Assembly: GCA_963971225.1 (NCBI GenBank)
Contig: OZ020267.1
Span: forward strand, 147,446,927 to 147,510,926
Reading direction: 5' to 3'
Source: Melieria omissa
Lineage: Eukaryota > Arthropoda > Insecta > Diptera > Ulidiidae
DNA: 64,000 bases
Positions 47,831-59,139 of the stretch are shown here, one piece after another. A program made the position numbers and the translations under genes. Every line of letters begins with the position of its first letter. The stretch's first letter is position 1. The notes below the pieces were generated by a model that did no database searches, was not told the DNA's origin, and was given only the letters and a program-made list of their open reading frames with translations.

Positions 47831-49309
47831 TATTAATTAGTAAAAATGTCCCAGTATCGAGCCATGACCCTCTGCATCTACACTGTTTTATGGACTCTAA
47901 AATATCAAAGCGTCAGTAATGGGTTAATATGCTTGTTGTTGTTGTTTTTCTATTTGCAAACTGCTGTTATTGATGCCGCAGCAGCTGCAACTGCCATCGC
48001 CTGCTTGGTGTCCCACGGCTCCACTCTCCCACTGTCACTGTCAATATGACGCTGAAACGTTTTACTCTGGTGCTCGCATTAAACTGACGAGCAAGTAATA
48101 AGCATGGCGAACGCCCAGCCACATCTCGCTTGGTGCTTGCAGCCAACACCAAATTGAATTGCGCGCTACGGCAGTTGCAGTTGACTGGCGCGCATTGTTC
48201 ATTTGTTTGGCTTTTGAATCTCGGCATAAATGAATGTTGCAAACAACAACAACTATAGAAGCAGCAACAGTATCCACATACAATGCACGCACAAGCGACA
48301 ATTTTGTGGAGATGATCAATGAGGCTTGCATGTCAGCACATACCAACACACACAAACACACACATGTACACAATTTCGCACTCACAAATGCTTGCATATG
48401 CAAGCGGACTCCCTCTAGAACCGTATCGATGCACATATACACACATAAATAGTCATATATGTGTGTGTGTGTAGCAACGCACCGAAAGCCATCATCTTCA
48501 ATCACTGTCATTAATGCTGCCTCTGCCTCTACCGTTGCTACTGTTGTCTTGTCGCTGCTTCACTAAAATTCTTACTATACTTTGCTAGCAATTTCTTACT
48601 CCTAATATTTCGCTGCGCAGATTTGAATGCCAGCACAAACGCCATTAAGCGCGTCCTCGCCAGACTGAAGGCTGACTGTGTACACTTTCTGACTCCCACC
48701 CTCTGCACTCCTTTTCAGCCACACACGTCTAATGGCGCAACATTAGCGCCGTCTGTCTCATTCAACGGCTGCGGTGTGCTTTGCTCATTTGCCACACTCG
48801 GCACTGCGTCTTTCAGCGTTAAATGACAACTCAACCGCAGCGCAACCCGGCTCCCCTATTGCTGCGTTTATGACGCTGCTGCATTCCTAGTTGTTGCGTT
48901 TGTTGTGCTGCAACTGCGCATGCAGCAGCCGAAAGAGTTCCGCCAAGTGATCAAATGGATTCTGTGGGCGTTGCGGTCCGGCTGATGAATGCCGTTTGCT
49001 GGCTCGTTGCTTGTTTCTAATGTGCCGCCAACGGTCGCAACTGTGTGCGTGTGTGTGTCATTATCCAGTCTTCTAACGGAATTTTGCGCACATTTATGCC
49101 AATGCATTCGATACTGCTGAGCTGGCAAGTAACGCGCTTTCATTTCATATGTAATTTGCGCTTGTTTTCCATGGAAACTTGAGAAGTTTTAATTTTAGGC
49201 ACAAATTGGGAATTGAACTTAGGTTTGTGAGCTTGAATTTTTAATAGTGAATTAGTAAAAAGTGAAGTTGTGAGTAACAGAAAATGATTCAGTGCTTTTT
49301 ACTTTACTT
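47831..49309. other. Noncoding DNA
   Basis: No gene is supported. (CA)n lies around 48340-48365. Overlapping open frames on both strands (up to 149 codons at 48062-48511) have no domain. Confidence 0.5.
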
Positions 49310-49849
49310 TTTGTTATTTAAATTATGAAACACTTCCCTAAGAAGTGTACACCCGACATTTGAAGTCGCCGCACCTCTTTGTTAGAGTTTTATTTATTTA
49401 TTTTTTAGGTTTTCTTAGATTTTTTTATTTCGGTTTTTTATTTATTTATTTTTTAGAGCTACTTTACTTTTGAACAATTTTAGCTTAAAACGGGTTAAAC
49501 CAATTTTGTATCAATATTTTTCAATTACAGTAAAATTATTTAATATTTATAGAAAAATACAAAATTATCACTTTTTGATTTTATTTAACCATTATTAAAG
49601 AAAACTGTTTTTGATCAAACGCGCCCAATTCGTAGACTTCAGTTAGAACACAAACTTTCCCTGATATCGTTGCAAATTATTGGACATTTTTTTGGGGATA
49701 ACAGGTAAATTTTTTGTAATTTGCGTTAAATTCAGTTCTAAAAATATTAATTTGTTGGTGCCTACTTAAATTGAACCCATAAATCAATCGCAGCTTTTGC
49801 TATAAGATGACAAAAAGGTTGCTCTTAGGCGACTTTAAGGTCGAAAGGG
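49310..49849 (+). mobile_element. piggyBac-like MITE, copy 3
   Basis: It matches copies 1 and 2 across most of its length and ends GTCGAAAGGG before TTAA (49850-49853). Its left part (TTTAAATTATGAAACAC, CGACATTTGAAGT, GCACCTCTTTGTTAGAGT) matches the reverse of 23215-23290, but the CCCTTT terminus is lost. A T-rich insertion with a repeated TTATTTATTTATTTTTTAG (about 49389-49460) interrupts it. Confidence 0.75.
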
Positions 49850-49919
49850 TTAAACAACATTCATTAAGCCACTAATGGGTTAAGTGGAAATTCTGACAAA
49901 AAGAAAAGACCAGGTTTAT

Positions 49920-50745
49920 CAGGTTACAATGCTTTCAAAAAGTTTCTGTTTGATGAAGATTTTTGTTTAGGTGGCGTCATGCGAGTTTCTCCAAGAACAA
50001 CGTTGGTGAGGCCATCATTGTGAACGGGGAATGCTGCCAGACTTCTTCGAAAACAACGTTGATTCTTCTTTTTTCGTTCAGGCACGAATAAATTGAGTGG
50101 AACTCCTAAATGTCAGCAAAATTGTCTCTTATGGATTGACGCCGACTCTCACAAAAAGTTAATGTTTGGTGAAGATTTTGTTCCATTGATAACAACGTTG
50201 GTGAGGCCATCATTGTGAATATTGACGGCTGCAGTACTTCGTTGGTGAAGTCGTCTTTTGTTCAGACACTAATGAATTGAGTGGAACTCCTAATTGCCAG
50301 CAAAATTTGTTGTTTATGTATTGATGCCAATTCAAAAGTGGTTGACCAGGTTACAATGCATTCAAAAAGATTCTGTTTGGTGAAGATTTTTGTTTAGGCG
50401 GCATCATTGGTGCGTATTTCTTCAAGAACAACGTTGGTGAGGCCATCATTGTGAACAGTGAAGGCTGCTGGATTTCTTGGAAAACAACGTTACTGAGGTC
50501 ATCTGTTCAGGTCATCTTTTGTTCAGGCACCAATGAATTGAGTGGAACTCCTAAATGTCAGCAAAATTGTCTCTTATGGATTGATGCCAATTCAAACGAG
50601 GTTGACCAGGAAACAATGCATTCACAAAAAGTTAAAGTTTGTTAAAGCTTTTGTTCCGGTAGAATCTTTGGTCCTTAACTCTTTGAAAACCGACACTTAG
50701 TGAGGCCATCACCGTCAATGACGACTGTTGCAGATCAATAAAAAC
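49920..50745. repeat. Tandem repeat, unit ~185-260 bp, marked by ACAACGTTGGTGAGGCCATC
   Basis: Three to four units share AACAACGTTGGTGAGGCCAT, CATTGTGAA, GGCTGC, ATGAATTGAGTGGAACTCCT, AATGTCAGCAAAATTGTCTC and TATGGATTGATGCC. The GAGGCCATCA phrase recurs near 50010, 50200, 50440 and 50703; GAGTGGAACTCCTAA near 50096, 50279 and 50537. The middle unit is shorter. No frame is shared between units, so this is not an internally repeated protein. Confidence 0.88.
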
Positions 50746-52079
50746 GTTTTACAAGGCCGAAGTTGGAATTTTTTCAAAAATTGAAAAGGTATAGAAATTT
50801 TAGAAACTATGATATTTGTCGTTAGTAATTTTACTAGAACTCGTTTTTTATAACAATTAATTTTTATAATAATAATTGACTCTTTTTTAAACATAACAGA
50901 AAACAGTTTGGCCAGGGCCCCACTCACAAAATTTTAGTAATGAATCTTTAAATTTGTGGACCATTTATCGACCTAAGTGTGTCTTACACAGAGGCGGGTA
51001 GCATAACCCACTCATGTGCATTCCGATTATCGGGAATTATTTTATATATATACATCATTCAATTCGCAGAAGTTTGAGTTTTCATTTGGTTTTTATAAAA
51101 AAAATAGTTTTCTAAAATTTCCTATAACACAGACATAACCATCCATCTGTCTCTGTCCATCGGAGAATCGATAAAGCCAAGTCCATACTTATCCTATATT
51201 TTCCCCTATCAAATGGTTGGTAGACAACTCAAATTTTGCAGCAGTTGAGATGTGTAACATAACAAAGCTCTCAGCTTCCTTTTCTGATGACATGAAAATG
51301 CAAATGTGTGAGTGTAATGCATGCAACACTGTCAGTGCCAGTGTGCGTGTGGCTGGCAAGAAAAATTATATGCCGAGCAAAAATGTCAGCCGGTTCGAAG
51401 GTAAACAACAGCGACAGTAATAAAACAGCGAGTGGGATCGCATTCGTCAGCCAACCAGTCGACAGCCAACAACATGCGCCACCGCAACGAAGCGACAACG
51501 AATCAATGACCCAGCAGTCAACCAGTCGACTAATCAGAGATTCCATTTCGTTGCCGGTGCTGGTGGTTGTGCGCGCGACGAGATTATGCGAAATTCAATT
51601 TGCAACTTTAATGTGTTTATTTTGCGTTTCACTGGCAATTTTCAGTTCGCACGGCACGGCACGGCACGGCGAGTGAAAATGAGACAAGACGACAAGCGGC
51701 TGCAAGGCAGGCAAGAAATTCGAGCCGGTGTGGCTTATGGCCACATGGCAGCCAATCGAGAGCCATCAATTGCGAAATCTTATTGAACAGCACAGAGCAG
51801 CTCGTACGATGTGAAGTCTGCTGACGCTGAAGCGCGCCGGTGGTAATGTGTGGCAAAGGTAAATTGTAGCTGTGCTCATTTGTTGTTGTTGTTTTTGTTG
51901 GTGAATTGAGGAAATTGGTAATTTATAAACAAAATGAGATTTTTGCAGCTGACTTTATATGTGTTGCTTGACATTTCTCCAGCAGCCACCAACAAAAGTA
52001 AAACTTAAGCTTGAAATTGTCTTTTTTTTTTTGTTCTCAAATAGCCTAAAGAGGGATTTGTGGTAAGTCGACGAAGAGA
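50746..52079. other. Noncoding DNA
   Basis: No gene is supported. The 122-codon frame at 51308-51676 has no domain and overlaps an equally open minus frame. 51655-51670 is a short (GGCAC)n run. Confidence 0.5.
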
Positions 52080-52835
52080 AAAAAAGTGTCATGACAAATT
52101 TGCAATATTGATTCGGTGACTGGCTTTTAGCATAAAAACCAGTAAAGTGGATTTTGATTTAAAGATTTTTTTACATAGTTTTGAAAGGTTGTGAACCAGA
52201 TTTAAGTCAACAAAATTTGGTGCTAGAAATCGCATTGAGAAGGAGACTAAAGGTAAAAGCTTAAAAATCAGCAAAGTGGATTTTGTTTTTAAGATTTTTT
52301 TCTAAACTAGTTTCAGGATTTTCGTTAAGTTAATAAGACTTAAGTTAACAAAAAGCTACTAGAAATCACATAAAAATTAGCAAAATGAATATTGATTTAC
52401 ATATTTTTTGTGTCTACTTTATTTTCGGGAATGTTAAGAAATAGAATTGAAAAGAAATCACATTGAGAAGGGGATTAAAGGTAAAAAGCTTAAAAATGAG
52501 CAAAGTGGAGTTTGATTTTCAGATTTTCTATCTTGAGTCAATACAATTTACTGCTAGAAAATCACATTGGAAAGGAAGAAAAGCTTAAAAAAGTTTAAAA
52601 ATCAGCAAAGTGAATATTGGTTTTTCGATTTTAGTTTCGGGAATGTTGGGAAACAAACTCAAGTCAACAAAATTTACTGCAAAAACCCGCACTGAGAGGG
52701 AGATTGAAGGTAAAAGTTTGCAGTTTGATTTTAAGATATTTTTGTCTACTTTAGTTTTGAAAATTTTGCGAACCAGACTCAAGTCAATAAAATTTACTAC
52801 CAAAATCGTTTTCAATAGTTGATAAAAGGTAGGTT
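52080..52835. repeat. Tandem repeat, ~6 units of ~105-130 bp
   Basis: AAAAATCAGCAAAGTGGATTTTGATTT and variants recur near 52133, 52263, 52372, 52491, 52595 and (truncated) 52715. They are followed by AAGATTTTTT, TTTAGTTTCGGGAATGTT, CAAACTCAAGTCAACAAAAT, TACTGCTAGAAATCACATTG and AGAAGGAGATTAAAGGTAAA. Divergence between units is about a fifth to a quarter by eye. Confidence 0.88.
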
Positions 52836-53000
52836 TTCACATTCACTGATGTTAGACAGTAGCTTTAAACAACAAACACAAAATTTCAATATATTTTTTT
52901 TTTATAAAAAACAATTTCTCAAGAAAGGTTGTTCGCATTAATCTACTGATTTGACTTTTTTATGTTAATGAAGTCGCTGCAATTTTTTGGTGATATTAAT

Positions 53001-54086
53001 GCATATTTTTTGCATATTTTTTACATATTTTCTACATATTTTTAACATATTTTTTACATATTTTCTATATATTTTTTACATATTTTCTACATATTTTTTA
53101 CATATTTTTTTACATATTTTCTACATATTCTTTTACATATTTTCTAGATATTTTCTACATATGTTTTACATATTTTCTACATATTTTCTGCATATTTTCT
53201 ACATATTTTCTGCATATTTTTTAAATATTTTATACATATTTTTTTACATATTTTCTACATATTTTTAACATTTTTTTACATATTTTTTACTTATTTTTAC
53301 ATATTTGTTACTTATTTTGTACATATTTTTTACATATTTTTTAAATATTTTCTATATATTTTTTACATATTTTCTACTTATTTTCGAAATATTTTTTACA
53401 AATTTTCTACATATTTTCTGCATATTTTTTACATATTTTCTACATATTTTGAACATATTTTCAAAATATTTTTTACATATTTTTTACATATTTGCTACAT
53501 ATTTTTTACATATTTTCTATATATTTTTTACATATTTTCTACATATTTTCTACATATTTTTTACATATTTTCTAGATATTTTCTACATCTTTTGTACATA
53601 TTTTCTGCATAGTTTCTACATATTTTTTTACATATTTTCTACATATTTTTTACGTATTTTATACATATTTTGTACATATTTTCTACATATTTTTTACATA
53701 CTTTCTACATATTTTTTACATATTTTCTATATATTTTTTTCATATTTTTTACATATTTTTTAAAAAATTTCTACATTATTTCTGCATATTTTTTACATAT
53801 TGTCTACTTATTTTCTACATATTTGTTGCATATTTTTTACATATTTTTTACAAATTTTTTACATATTTTCCACATAGTTTTTACATATTTTCCACATGTT
53901 CTTTTACATATTTTCTAGATATTTTCTACATATTTTCTACATATTTTTACATATTTTCTACATATTTTCTACTTATTTTCTACACATTTTTTTCATATTT
54001 TCCACATATTCTTTTACATATTTTCTAGATATTTTCTACTTATTTTCTACATATTTGTTGCATATTTTTTACATATTTTCTACAAA
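53001..54086 (+). repeat. 11-12-bp minisatellite (ACATATTTTYT)n, ~1.1 kb
   Basis: About 95 copies of ACATATTTTCT/ACATATTTTTT. The common 11-bp spacing makes the frame advance so that it reads as endless FYIFFTYFLHI-type peptide, 33 bp per period. This explains the open frames of 80-150 codons here; they are not genes. Variants (AGATATTTTCT, GCATATTTTCT) are scattered. The + strand is nearly G-free. Confidence 0.95.
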
Positions 54087-54694
54087 ATTTCCAAATCATT
54101 GCTTTGTGTTGGTTATGCAACACAAACCAACTTCAATTTGTGGCGCTACGCATTCGACAACACCCTTCCTCTTCTATCCGCTTCTATCCTTTTACACTTT
54201 TATATCCTCATACACTTTTCTAACCTCCGACATGTTTGCGTGCAAGTAACTAAAAGCAAATGTGCTTGGCGCTTTTTACGATCTAAAGCCATGACGCCAC
54301 TTTTAATTACTTTTAGAGCAACAAACCAGACGCAACTCTTTCGCTGCAAAAACTCCACCTTGAACGGGGCCAGCGACAGCCAACGCCAACGGAAATTGGT
54401 AGGTGTGTCCAGCCGGTGGTCGCCAACTTGGCAGCCTGTCATTAGGATTTTGTGGTTTTTTGTGTGGTCAAAGCTGTAGACACACAAAATTCTGCCATAG
54501 TCATGACAACAACAACAACAAACAAGAACAAAAACAACAAACAACATCAGCAATAACAACAACTGTTGTCGTTTATATATAAAATGCAAATGTCAAATGT
54601 TGCTTTCTTACACATGTTGCTGCTGCTTCTTTATTCTCGCATTCTCATTCTCGCATTCTCATTCTCTTCTACATGTTTTTGCATATGTGTGCAT
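54087..54694. other. Noncoding DNA
   Basis: No gene is supported. A CAA/AAC-rich stretch lies at 54510-54560, and CTCGCATTCTCATT is repeated at about 54635-54665. Confidence 0.5.
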
Positions 54695-55124
54695 TAGGCA
54701 TCGGGCATCGCAATCCCGGACATTTTCCAGTCCCGAAAATCCCGGGATTCAAATCCTTTAATCCCGGGATTTTCGGGATTGCAAAAGATGCTTCAAAGTT
54801 CAAATGAAATAAATTTAAAAACACAAAAACCCAATTGCTTTTCTTAGGGAGGTGGGAGGGGATAGAGGGCGTCTTTTGGAAAAGGCTTATAATTATTTAC
54901 TAAGCATTCAACCAACAAGTGTTGACTCTTAAAGATGTTTCTCTTCAGCAGGGTTTATTTGCAATAAATTTCGCACTAGATTAGAGGACAGAACACTTAA
55001 TGCCTTAGTATTTTTAAGATCTCAGTTTTTAGTTAATCAAAACGCTTAACTTTTTTATCGAAATAATTGAAGTAAAACTAAAAGCACAAACAAATTAACT
55101 ATTTTATTTTTTTTATTAAATATG

Positions 55125-55373
55125 TGTAACGAAAACCCTGACACACTCCGAGCTCGCGTGCAACCATGCGAGCAGGCTGCGGAGTAAACGACAGTTGCGT
55201 CGTGAAAGTGAAGCGGACGGGTGTGCGAGTGACCGCGGTCCTTTAACTTATTTTCTTTGTAAACCATACCACAACACCATTTCTCAATAAAGAAAGTTTA
55301 ATCATTTAGAGAAAAGACGAGCCGAAAGTTATTTTGAAAGGAAAACGGATTTTTAGACGAAGGCCATCCTACA
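55125..55373 (+). mobile_element. Solo LTR with TATG target duplication
   Basis: A 249-bp unit begins TGTAACGAAAACCCTGACAC and ends GGCCATCCTACA, so the ends form a TGTA/TACA inverted repeat. TATG flanks it at 55121-55124 and 55374-55377. It contains AATAAAG near 55285 and is GC-richer (for example CGAGCTCGCGTGCAACC) than the hAT element around it. It is not related to the ATAT-family LTRs. No internal retrotransposon sequence is present. Confidence 0.65.
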
Positions 55374-55428
55374 TATGCATATATATGCACTATCATAAAG
55401 TCGGTTGCAAAGTAATAAGTTATGTTTA

Positions 55429-56720
55429 ACACTTCGTTCAATAATGTGTGTGACTAACTAATTAAAACACATTTTTTTGTCAAAATTCGTTTTTATTCAT
55501 CAACATAGTCCCCTTTTAGGGAGATACAATCATTCCAACGCTTTTCCAATCTTTCGATACCGCCTTTGTAGAACGATTTTCTTTGCCTTCAAAATAGGCG
55601 TTAGTTTCGGCGATTACTTCATCATTTGAGCCAAATCTCTTACCACGGAGCATCTTTTTGAGGTCTGCGAAGAGCCAGTAGTCGCTGGGGGCCAGATCTG
55701 GAGAATACGGGGGATGAGGAAGCAATTCGAAGCCCAATTCATGCATTTTTGCCATCGTTTTCATCGACTTGTGACACGGTGCATTGTCTTGGTGAAACAA
55801 CACTTTTTTCTTCTTCATATGGGGCCGCTTAATCGCGATTTCTTCTTTCAAACGTTCCAACAACGCTATATAATAGTCGCTATTGATTGTTTTCCCTTTC
55901 TCAAGATAGTTGATGAATATTATTCCGTGCACATCCCAAAATACTGACGCCATAACCTTGCCAGCCGATGTTTGTGCCTTTGGACGTTTTGGGCGGCTTT
56001 CACCGGTTGCATGCCACTCAGCAGACTGCCGATTTGACTCTGGAGTGAAATGGTGGATCCATGTTTCATCCATTGTGATGTACCGACGCAAAAACTCCGA
56101 CTTGTTGCGCGTAAACATGTCCAAACAGCTCTTTGAATCATCGATTCGTTGTTGTTTTTGCTCCGGTGTGAGCAAACGCGGCACCCATTCCGAAAACACC
56201 TTTTTCATAACCAAATGTTCGTGTATTATGGTGTGTACACTGCCTGCTGATATCTTTAGAATGTCAGCAATCTCCCCCACTTTCACTTTACGGTCGGACA
56301 TAATGATTTTCAGTGTTTTTTCAACGTTTTCCGGAATAACCGCGTCATTTGGCCGTCCAGTAGATGGAATGTCATCGGTGTCTGTACGACCACGTTTGAA
56401 TTCGGCATACCAATAACAAATGGTTCTTTTTGATGGAGCAGAGTCCGAATAATGTTTTTCAAGCCATTCCTGGCATTGAACAGTATTTTTTTTCATTAAA
56501 AAACAATGATAAATCAGCACACGGAATTGCTTTGAATTCATTTTTTTTGAAAACTCAAAAGTAGTGTCACTTAAAGCACTGTAACTTGTAAACTAATGGT
56601 CGGATTGACATATAATTTTGACAGTAAGCCTAAAAAGGTTCACAATTTCGAAAAAAAATATTGATTTAATATTAGTGCCGCCATCTATGTGTCAGTCACA
56701 CACATTATTGAACGAAGTGT
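55429..56720 (-). mobile_element. Mariner transposon, near-complete, TA target duplication
   Basis: A 1,292-bp element. The terminal repeats start ACACTTCGTTCAATAATGTG and continue TGTGACT: 27 bp identical at both ends (55429-55455 and 56694-56720), 29 of 30 if extended. TA flanks both ends (55427-55428, 56721-56722). Length, ends and TA duplication are all as expected for a mariner. Perfect terminal repeats and a single disabling change in the transposase suggest a recent insertion. It is nested in the hAT-like element. Confidence 0.95.
55516..56541 (-). CDS. Mariner transposase (mellifera-like), C-terminal frameshift
   Basis: A 341-aa DD34D transposase that would cut and paste its own element by binding the terminal repeats in the nucleus. 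It starts MNSKQFRVLI. The N-terminal ~115 residues carry two helix-turn-helix regions (second near 89-110). The linker is WVPRL at 119-123. The catalytic aspartates are D158 (TMDETW), D252 (HQDNAPCH) and D287 (APSDYW), with 34 residues between the second and third. YSPDLAPSD is intact. After about residue 322 (FEGKEN) the frame shifts by one base near 55576-55582. The family's usual C-terminal stretch (Trp-Asn-Asp-Cys, ending Tyr-Val-Asp-Glu) is visible in another frame, with its stop at 55493-55495. The shift replaces the last ~25 residues. Similarity by eye is to the mellifera subfamily; the ATG lies 179 bp inside the right terminus. Confidence 0.93.
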   Translation of the reverse strand: MNSKQFRVLIYHCFLMKKNTVQCQEWLEKHYSDSAPSKRTICYWYAEFKRGRTDTDDIPSTGRPNDAVIPENVEKTLKIIMSDRKVKVGEIADILKISAGSVHTIIHEHLVMKKVFSEWVPRLLTPEQKQQRIDDSKSCLDMFTRNKSEFLRRYITMDETWIHHFTPESNRQSAEWHATGESRPKRPKAQTSAGKVMASVFWDVHGIIFINYLEKGKTINSDYYIALLERLKEEIAIKRPHMKKKKVLFHQDNAPCHKSMKTMAKMHELGFELLPHPPYSPDLAPSDYWLFADLKKMLRGKRFGSNDEVIAETNAYFEGKENRSTKAVSKDWKSVGMIVSP

Positions 56721-56794
56721 TAAGTGTCATTTTTGGATAAAACAAAATGCTATGAAACTGAAGTTAAATGTCAAATGAAAAACTTTTAAGTTAA

Positions 56795-57140
56795 CTCTTC
56801 AATTCCCAGTGTCACCTGTAGGCGACAGATGCTTAATATTTGTTTTCCTACCACATAGGTTTTTATTTTTAAATTCTAACACTTGTATAGCAAAGTCAAT
56901 TAGAAGTAATTGTTTATTTAATTTTCCCCGCAACACTAGCGAAACGTCATTTGTCAAATTTATTCATTTGTTTCACGCGTAATTAAAGCAGTGCGAGTTT
57001 GTATGGTTTCTTTCAATATAAAAATGAGGGTAGTTTAAACATTTTTTATGTATTTTTTTGTCTTATCCAAACGTATCTAAGCTATTTTATTTAAAAAGAA
57101 AATTTTCTTTTTCACTATTTTGGACATGGGAATTGAAGGG
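56795..57140. mobile_element. piggyBac-like MITE, second family, TTAA-flanked
   Basis: 346 bp between TTAA at 56791-56794 and TTAA at 57141-57144. The left end is CTCTTCAATTCCCAGTGTC; the reverse complement of the right end is CCCTTCAATTCCCATGTCC. There is no coding frame. It differs in sequence from the MITE copies at 19103, 22814 and 49310. It is nested in the hAT-like element, 70 bp beyond the mariner. Confidence 0.75.
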
Positions 57141-57385
57141 TTAAACAAAATGTGATTAAATTCAAGATAAAAAATCTTGAAACTACCCAAATGTGATTAA
57201 AATGTGTCCATTTTTATGGTAAATATATTATAAACAAGTATTTATGCAATTCGGGAAATTTGTTTTATTAAAAAATTTGTTATATGAATCCCGGGATTAA
57301 ATCCCGGGATCCCGGGATTTGACTTTTCAATCCCGAAAATCCCGGGATCGCAAAATGGCAAAAAATTGCGATCCCTAGTGTGCAT

Positions 57386-58365
57386 CAATGGTTAATTTTT
57401 TTTTATTTTTTTTCCAACTTAAATTGTCGCGCTTTATCACCGAAACTTTGGTGACTTTAGTCGCTGTTTTAACCTTCTAACCTTTGTGGCCAATGATTTT
57501 AGTTTTTCGTGTTTTTTTTTTTTTGTTTTCCAACACATGTGGGAGTTAGCTGCATAACAACAACAAAAACATTACAGTTACTTCAAATATTTGTCGTGCT
57601 GCGCTGCACTGCGCCACCACAAGTACAGCCACACCATGTATGTGTGTGTGTGTGTGTTCGGTCGTCAACCCATACGTACAACAGCCACTGTAGTGTAAAA
57701 CGCCGAAAAGTGTAACGGATGTTGTTCATATCCGTTGTGTAAACAGGCGGAAATGTCCGAAAAATGGAAATTTTTATCAAATTACATTTTCGGCCAAACA
57801 GTGTTTTGGGGTTGAATTCTTGTTCTTACTGGACATTTCCACTTTGGGGGTTACCGCAAAAGCAGTAAAACAAAAAGCAGCTAAAATGTTTGCTGTAGTG
57901 TTTGTGTGTGTATTTGTGTGTTTGTTTTTCATATGAGTGTAGTGGGAAATTATGAAATATTTTATTGCATATATGCATTGAGGGCCCAAATGACGCAGCA
58001 CAAGTTGACGCTGAGCAGTTTAACATTTAATGCGCCGGACATGATTCGCTCGCTTTGTGGTTGGGATCTACAAAATGTTTTTTAAAATGAGTTGGCTTTT
58101 CACTTGCTGTTGTAATACATACATGAGTGGCCAATCTCGATAGTTCAGCGCCAGCAGAACCTATTTGCATACATGAACGTATGACATGAAAAGGTTAAAG
58201 TTTTACAAAACCTTGAGCTATACATTGAAAATAAAATGGGGAAAAAAGAATACAATTTAAAAAATATAAATAAATAAAATATCAACAAAATAAAGAAAAA
58301 AATAATAAATAAACCAAAAAATTGAGTAGTACTAGTTGACAATGTAACATTTAGTTTTCTGTGAC
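57386..58365. other. Noncoding DNA
   Basis: No gene is supported. (GT)n lies at about 57641-57657. Short frames overlap on both strands. Confidence 0.5.
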
Positions 58366-58760
58366 TTATGATTTAAAAGTTTTCTCTTTTATGAACTGTT
58401 GCCCCAGAATACACATTCTTTGACCAGTCAGAGCCGAGCTCTCGCACGAAGTGTGTGCGGCTGTCTTGTCAGCTTCGAAACACAGCCTACAAGTGTCTCC
58501 CTCGACAAGGTTGAACCACAGATAACTCATCAAGTGAGACTCATCAAGTGAGTGATGAGTTATCTGTCCAAGCCAGGTCCTGCTAGCAATGAAGTAAGCC
58601 ATCTAAGAGCTCTTCGATCTAAACTGAAAACTCTTCAAGCTTTGCTGTATTCTTGCACCTTTAAGACTACCCTACACTGAATACAGTTGGTCATTCCCTT
58701 CCACCTCTCACAGTGCACAGTGGTCACTCAATTGTTGAACAGAACCTCAAAACTAGAATT
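58366..58760 (-). pseudogene. Non-LTR retrotransposon ORF2 C-terminal fragment
   Basis: The minus strand shows LDRRALRWLTSLLAGPGL-like sequence in one frame (58560-58640). In the 78-codon frame at 58366-58602 it continues with DTCRLCFEADKTAAHTSCES and ALTGQRMCILGQQF. The CxxC-x8-H-x3-C arrangement after a leucine-rich TALLTGH-type segment is the usual end of ORF2 in RNase-H-bearing non-LTR elements. Upstream parts are frame-broken, and the RT domain is absent. Confidence 0.7.
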
Positions 58761-58764
58761 TCTT

Positions 58765-59110
58765 ACAAAACTCTGATTCTGACTCCTTCCTTCTCTTAGT
58801 ACGAAGGAGTATATTACATTTAGAAAAGCATAATTGCACTGAGACCAGAGATGATCTATAGTGCCCCTAGAAGGGGTAAAGAAGCTACCAGCACATTTTA
58901 CTCTGACAAGTCCTCTTACCAACTTTAGAGTTACTCTGTTACAGCAGACACATCTGTTGAGCTTTAAGACTAAAGTTTTGACTCGGGTCCACAAAAGTCT
59001 GATTATGACTCCTTCTTGCTTAGAAGAGGTAAAGAAGCACCAGCTCGTTTTACTCTGACATGTCCTCTTATCAACTTCAGAGTCACTCTGTTGTCCCAGG
59101 CACAACTTTT
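58765..59110. repeat. Tandem duplication, ~150 bp, in a non-LTR-linked region
   Basis: GGTAAAGAAGCNACCAGCNC, TTTTACTCTGACAWGTCCTC, TTAYCAACTTYAGAGTYACT and CTGTT occur near 58876 and 59028. AAARTCTGATTMTGACTCCTTC occurs near 58770 and 58996. There is no supported frame. Confidence 0.7.
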
Positions 59111-59139
59111 GAGTTTTTGGACATTAATTTTTGTTACTA

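Larger units (their letters stand above)
54687..57385. mobile_element. hAT-like element with 8-bp target duplication, host of three nested elements
   Basis: GTGTGCAT occurs at 54687-54694 and 57378-57385, bracketing a 2,683-bp unit (54695-57377). Its left end is TAGG followed by a short insertion and GCATCGCAAT; the reverse complement of the right end is TAGGGATCGCAAT. Both subterminal regions are packed with the palindromic motif AATCCCGGGATTTTCGGGAT. An 8-bp duplication and TAGGG termini fit hAT. Removing the three insertions leaves about 800 bp, in which no transposase was found, so it is non-autonomous. Confidence 0.7.

Noticed and set aside
52987..54249. Frames of IFYIFSTYFLHIF on the + strand
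   Set aside because: Translation of the 11-bp minisatellite.
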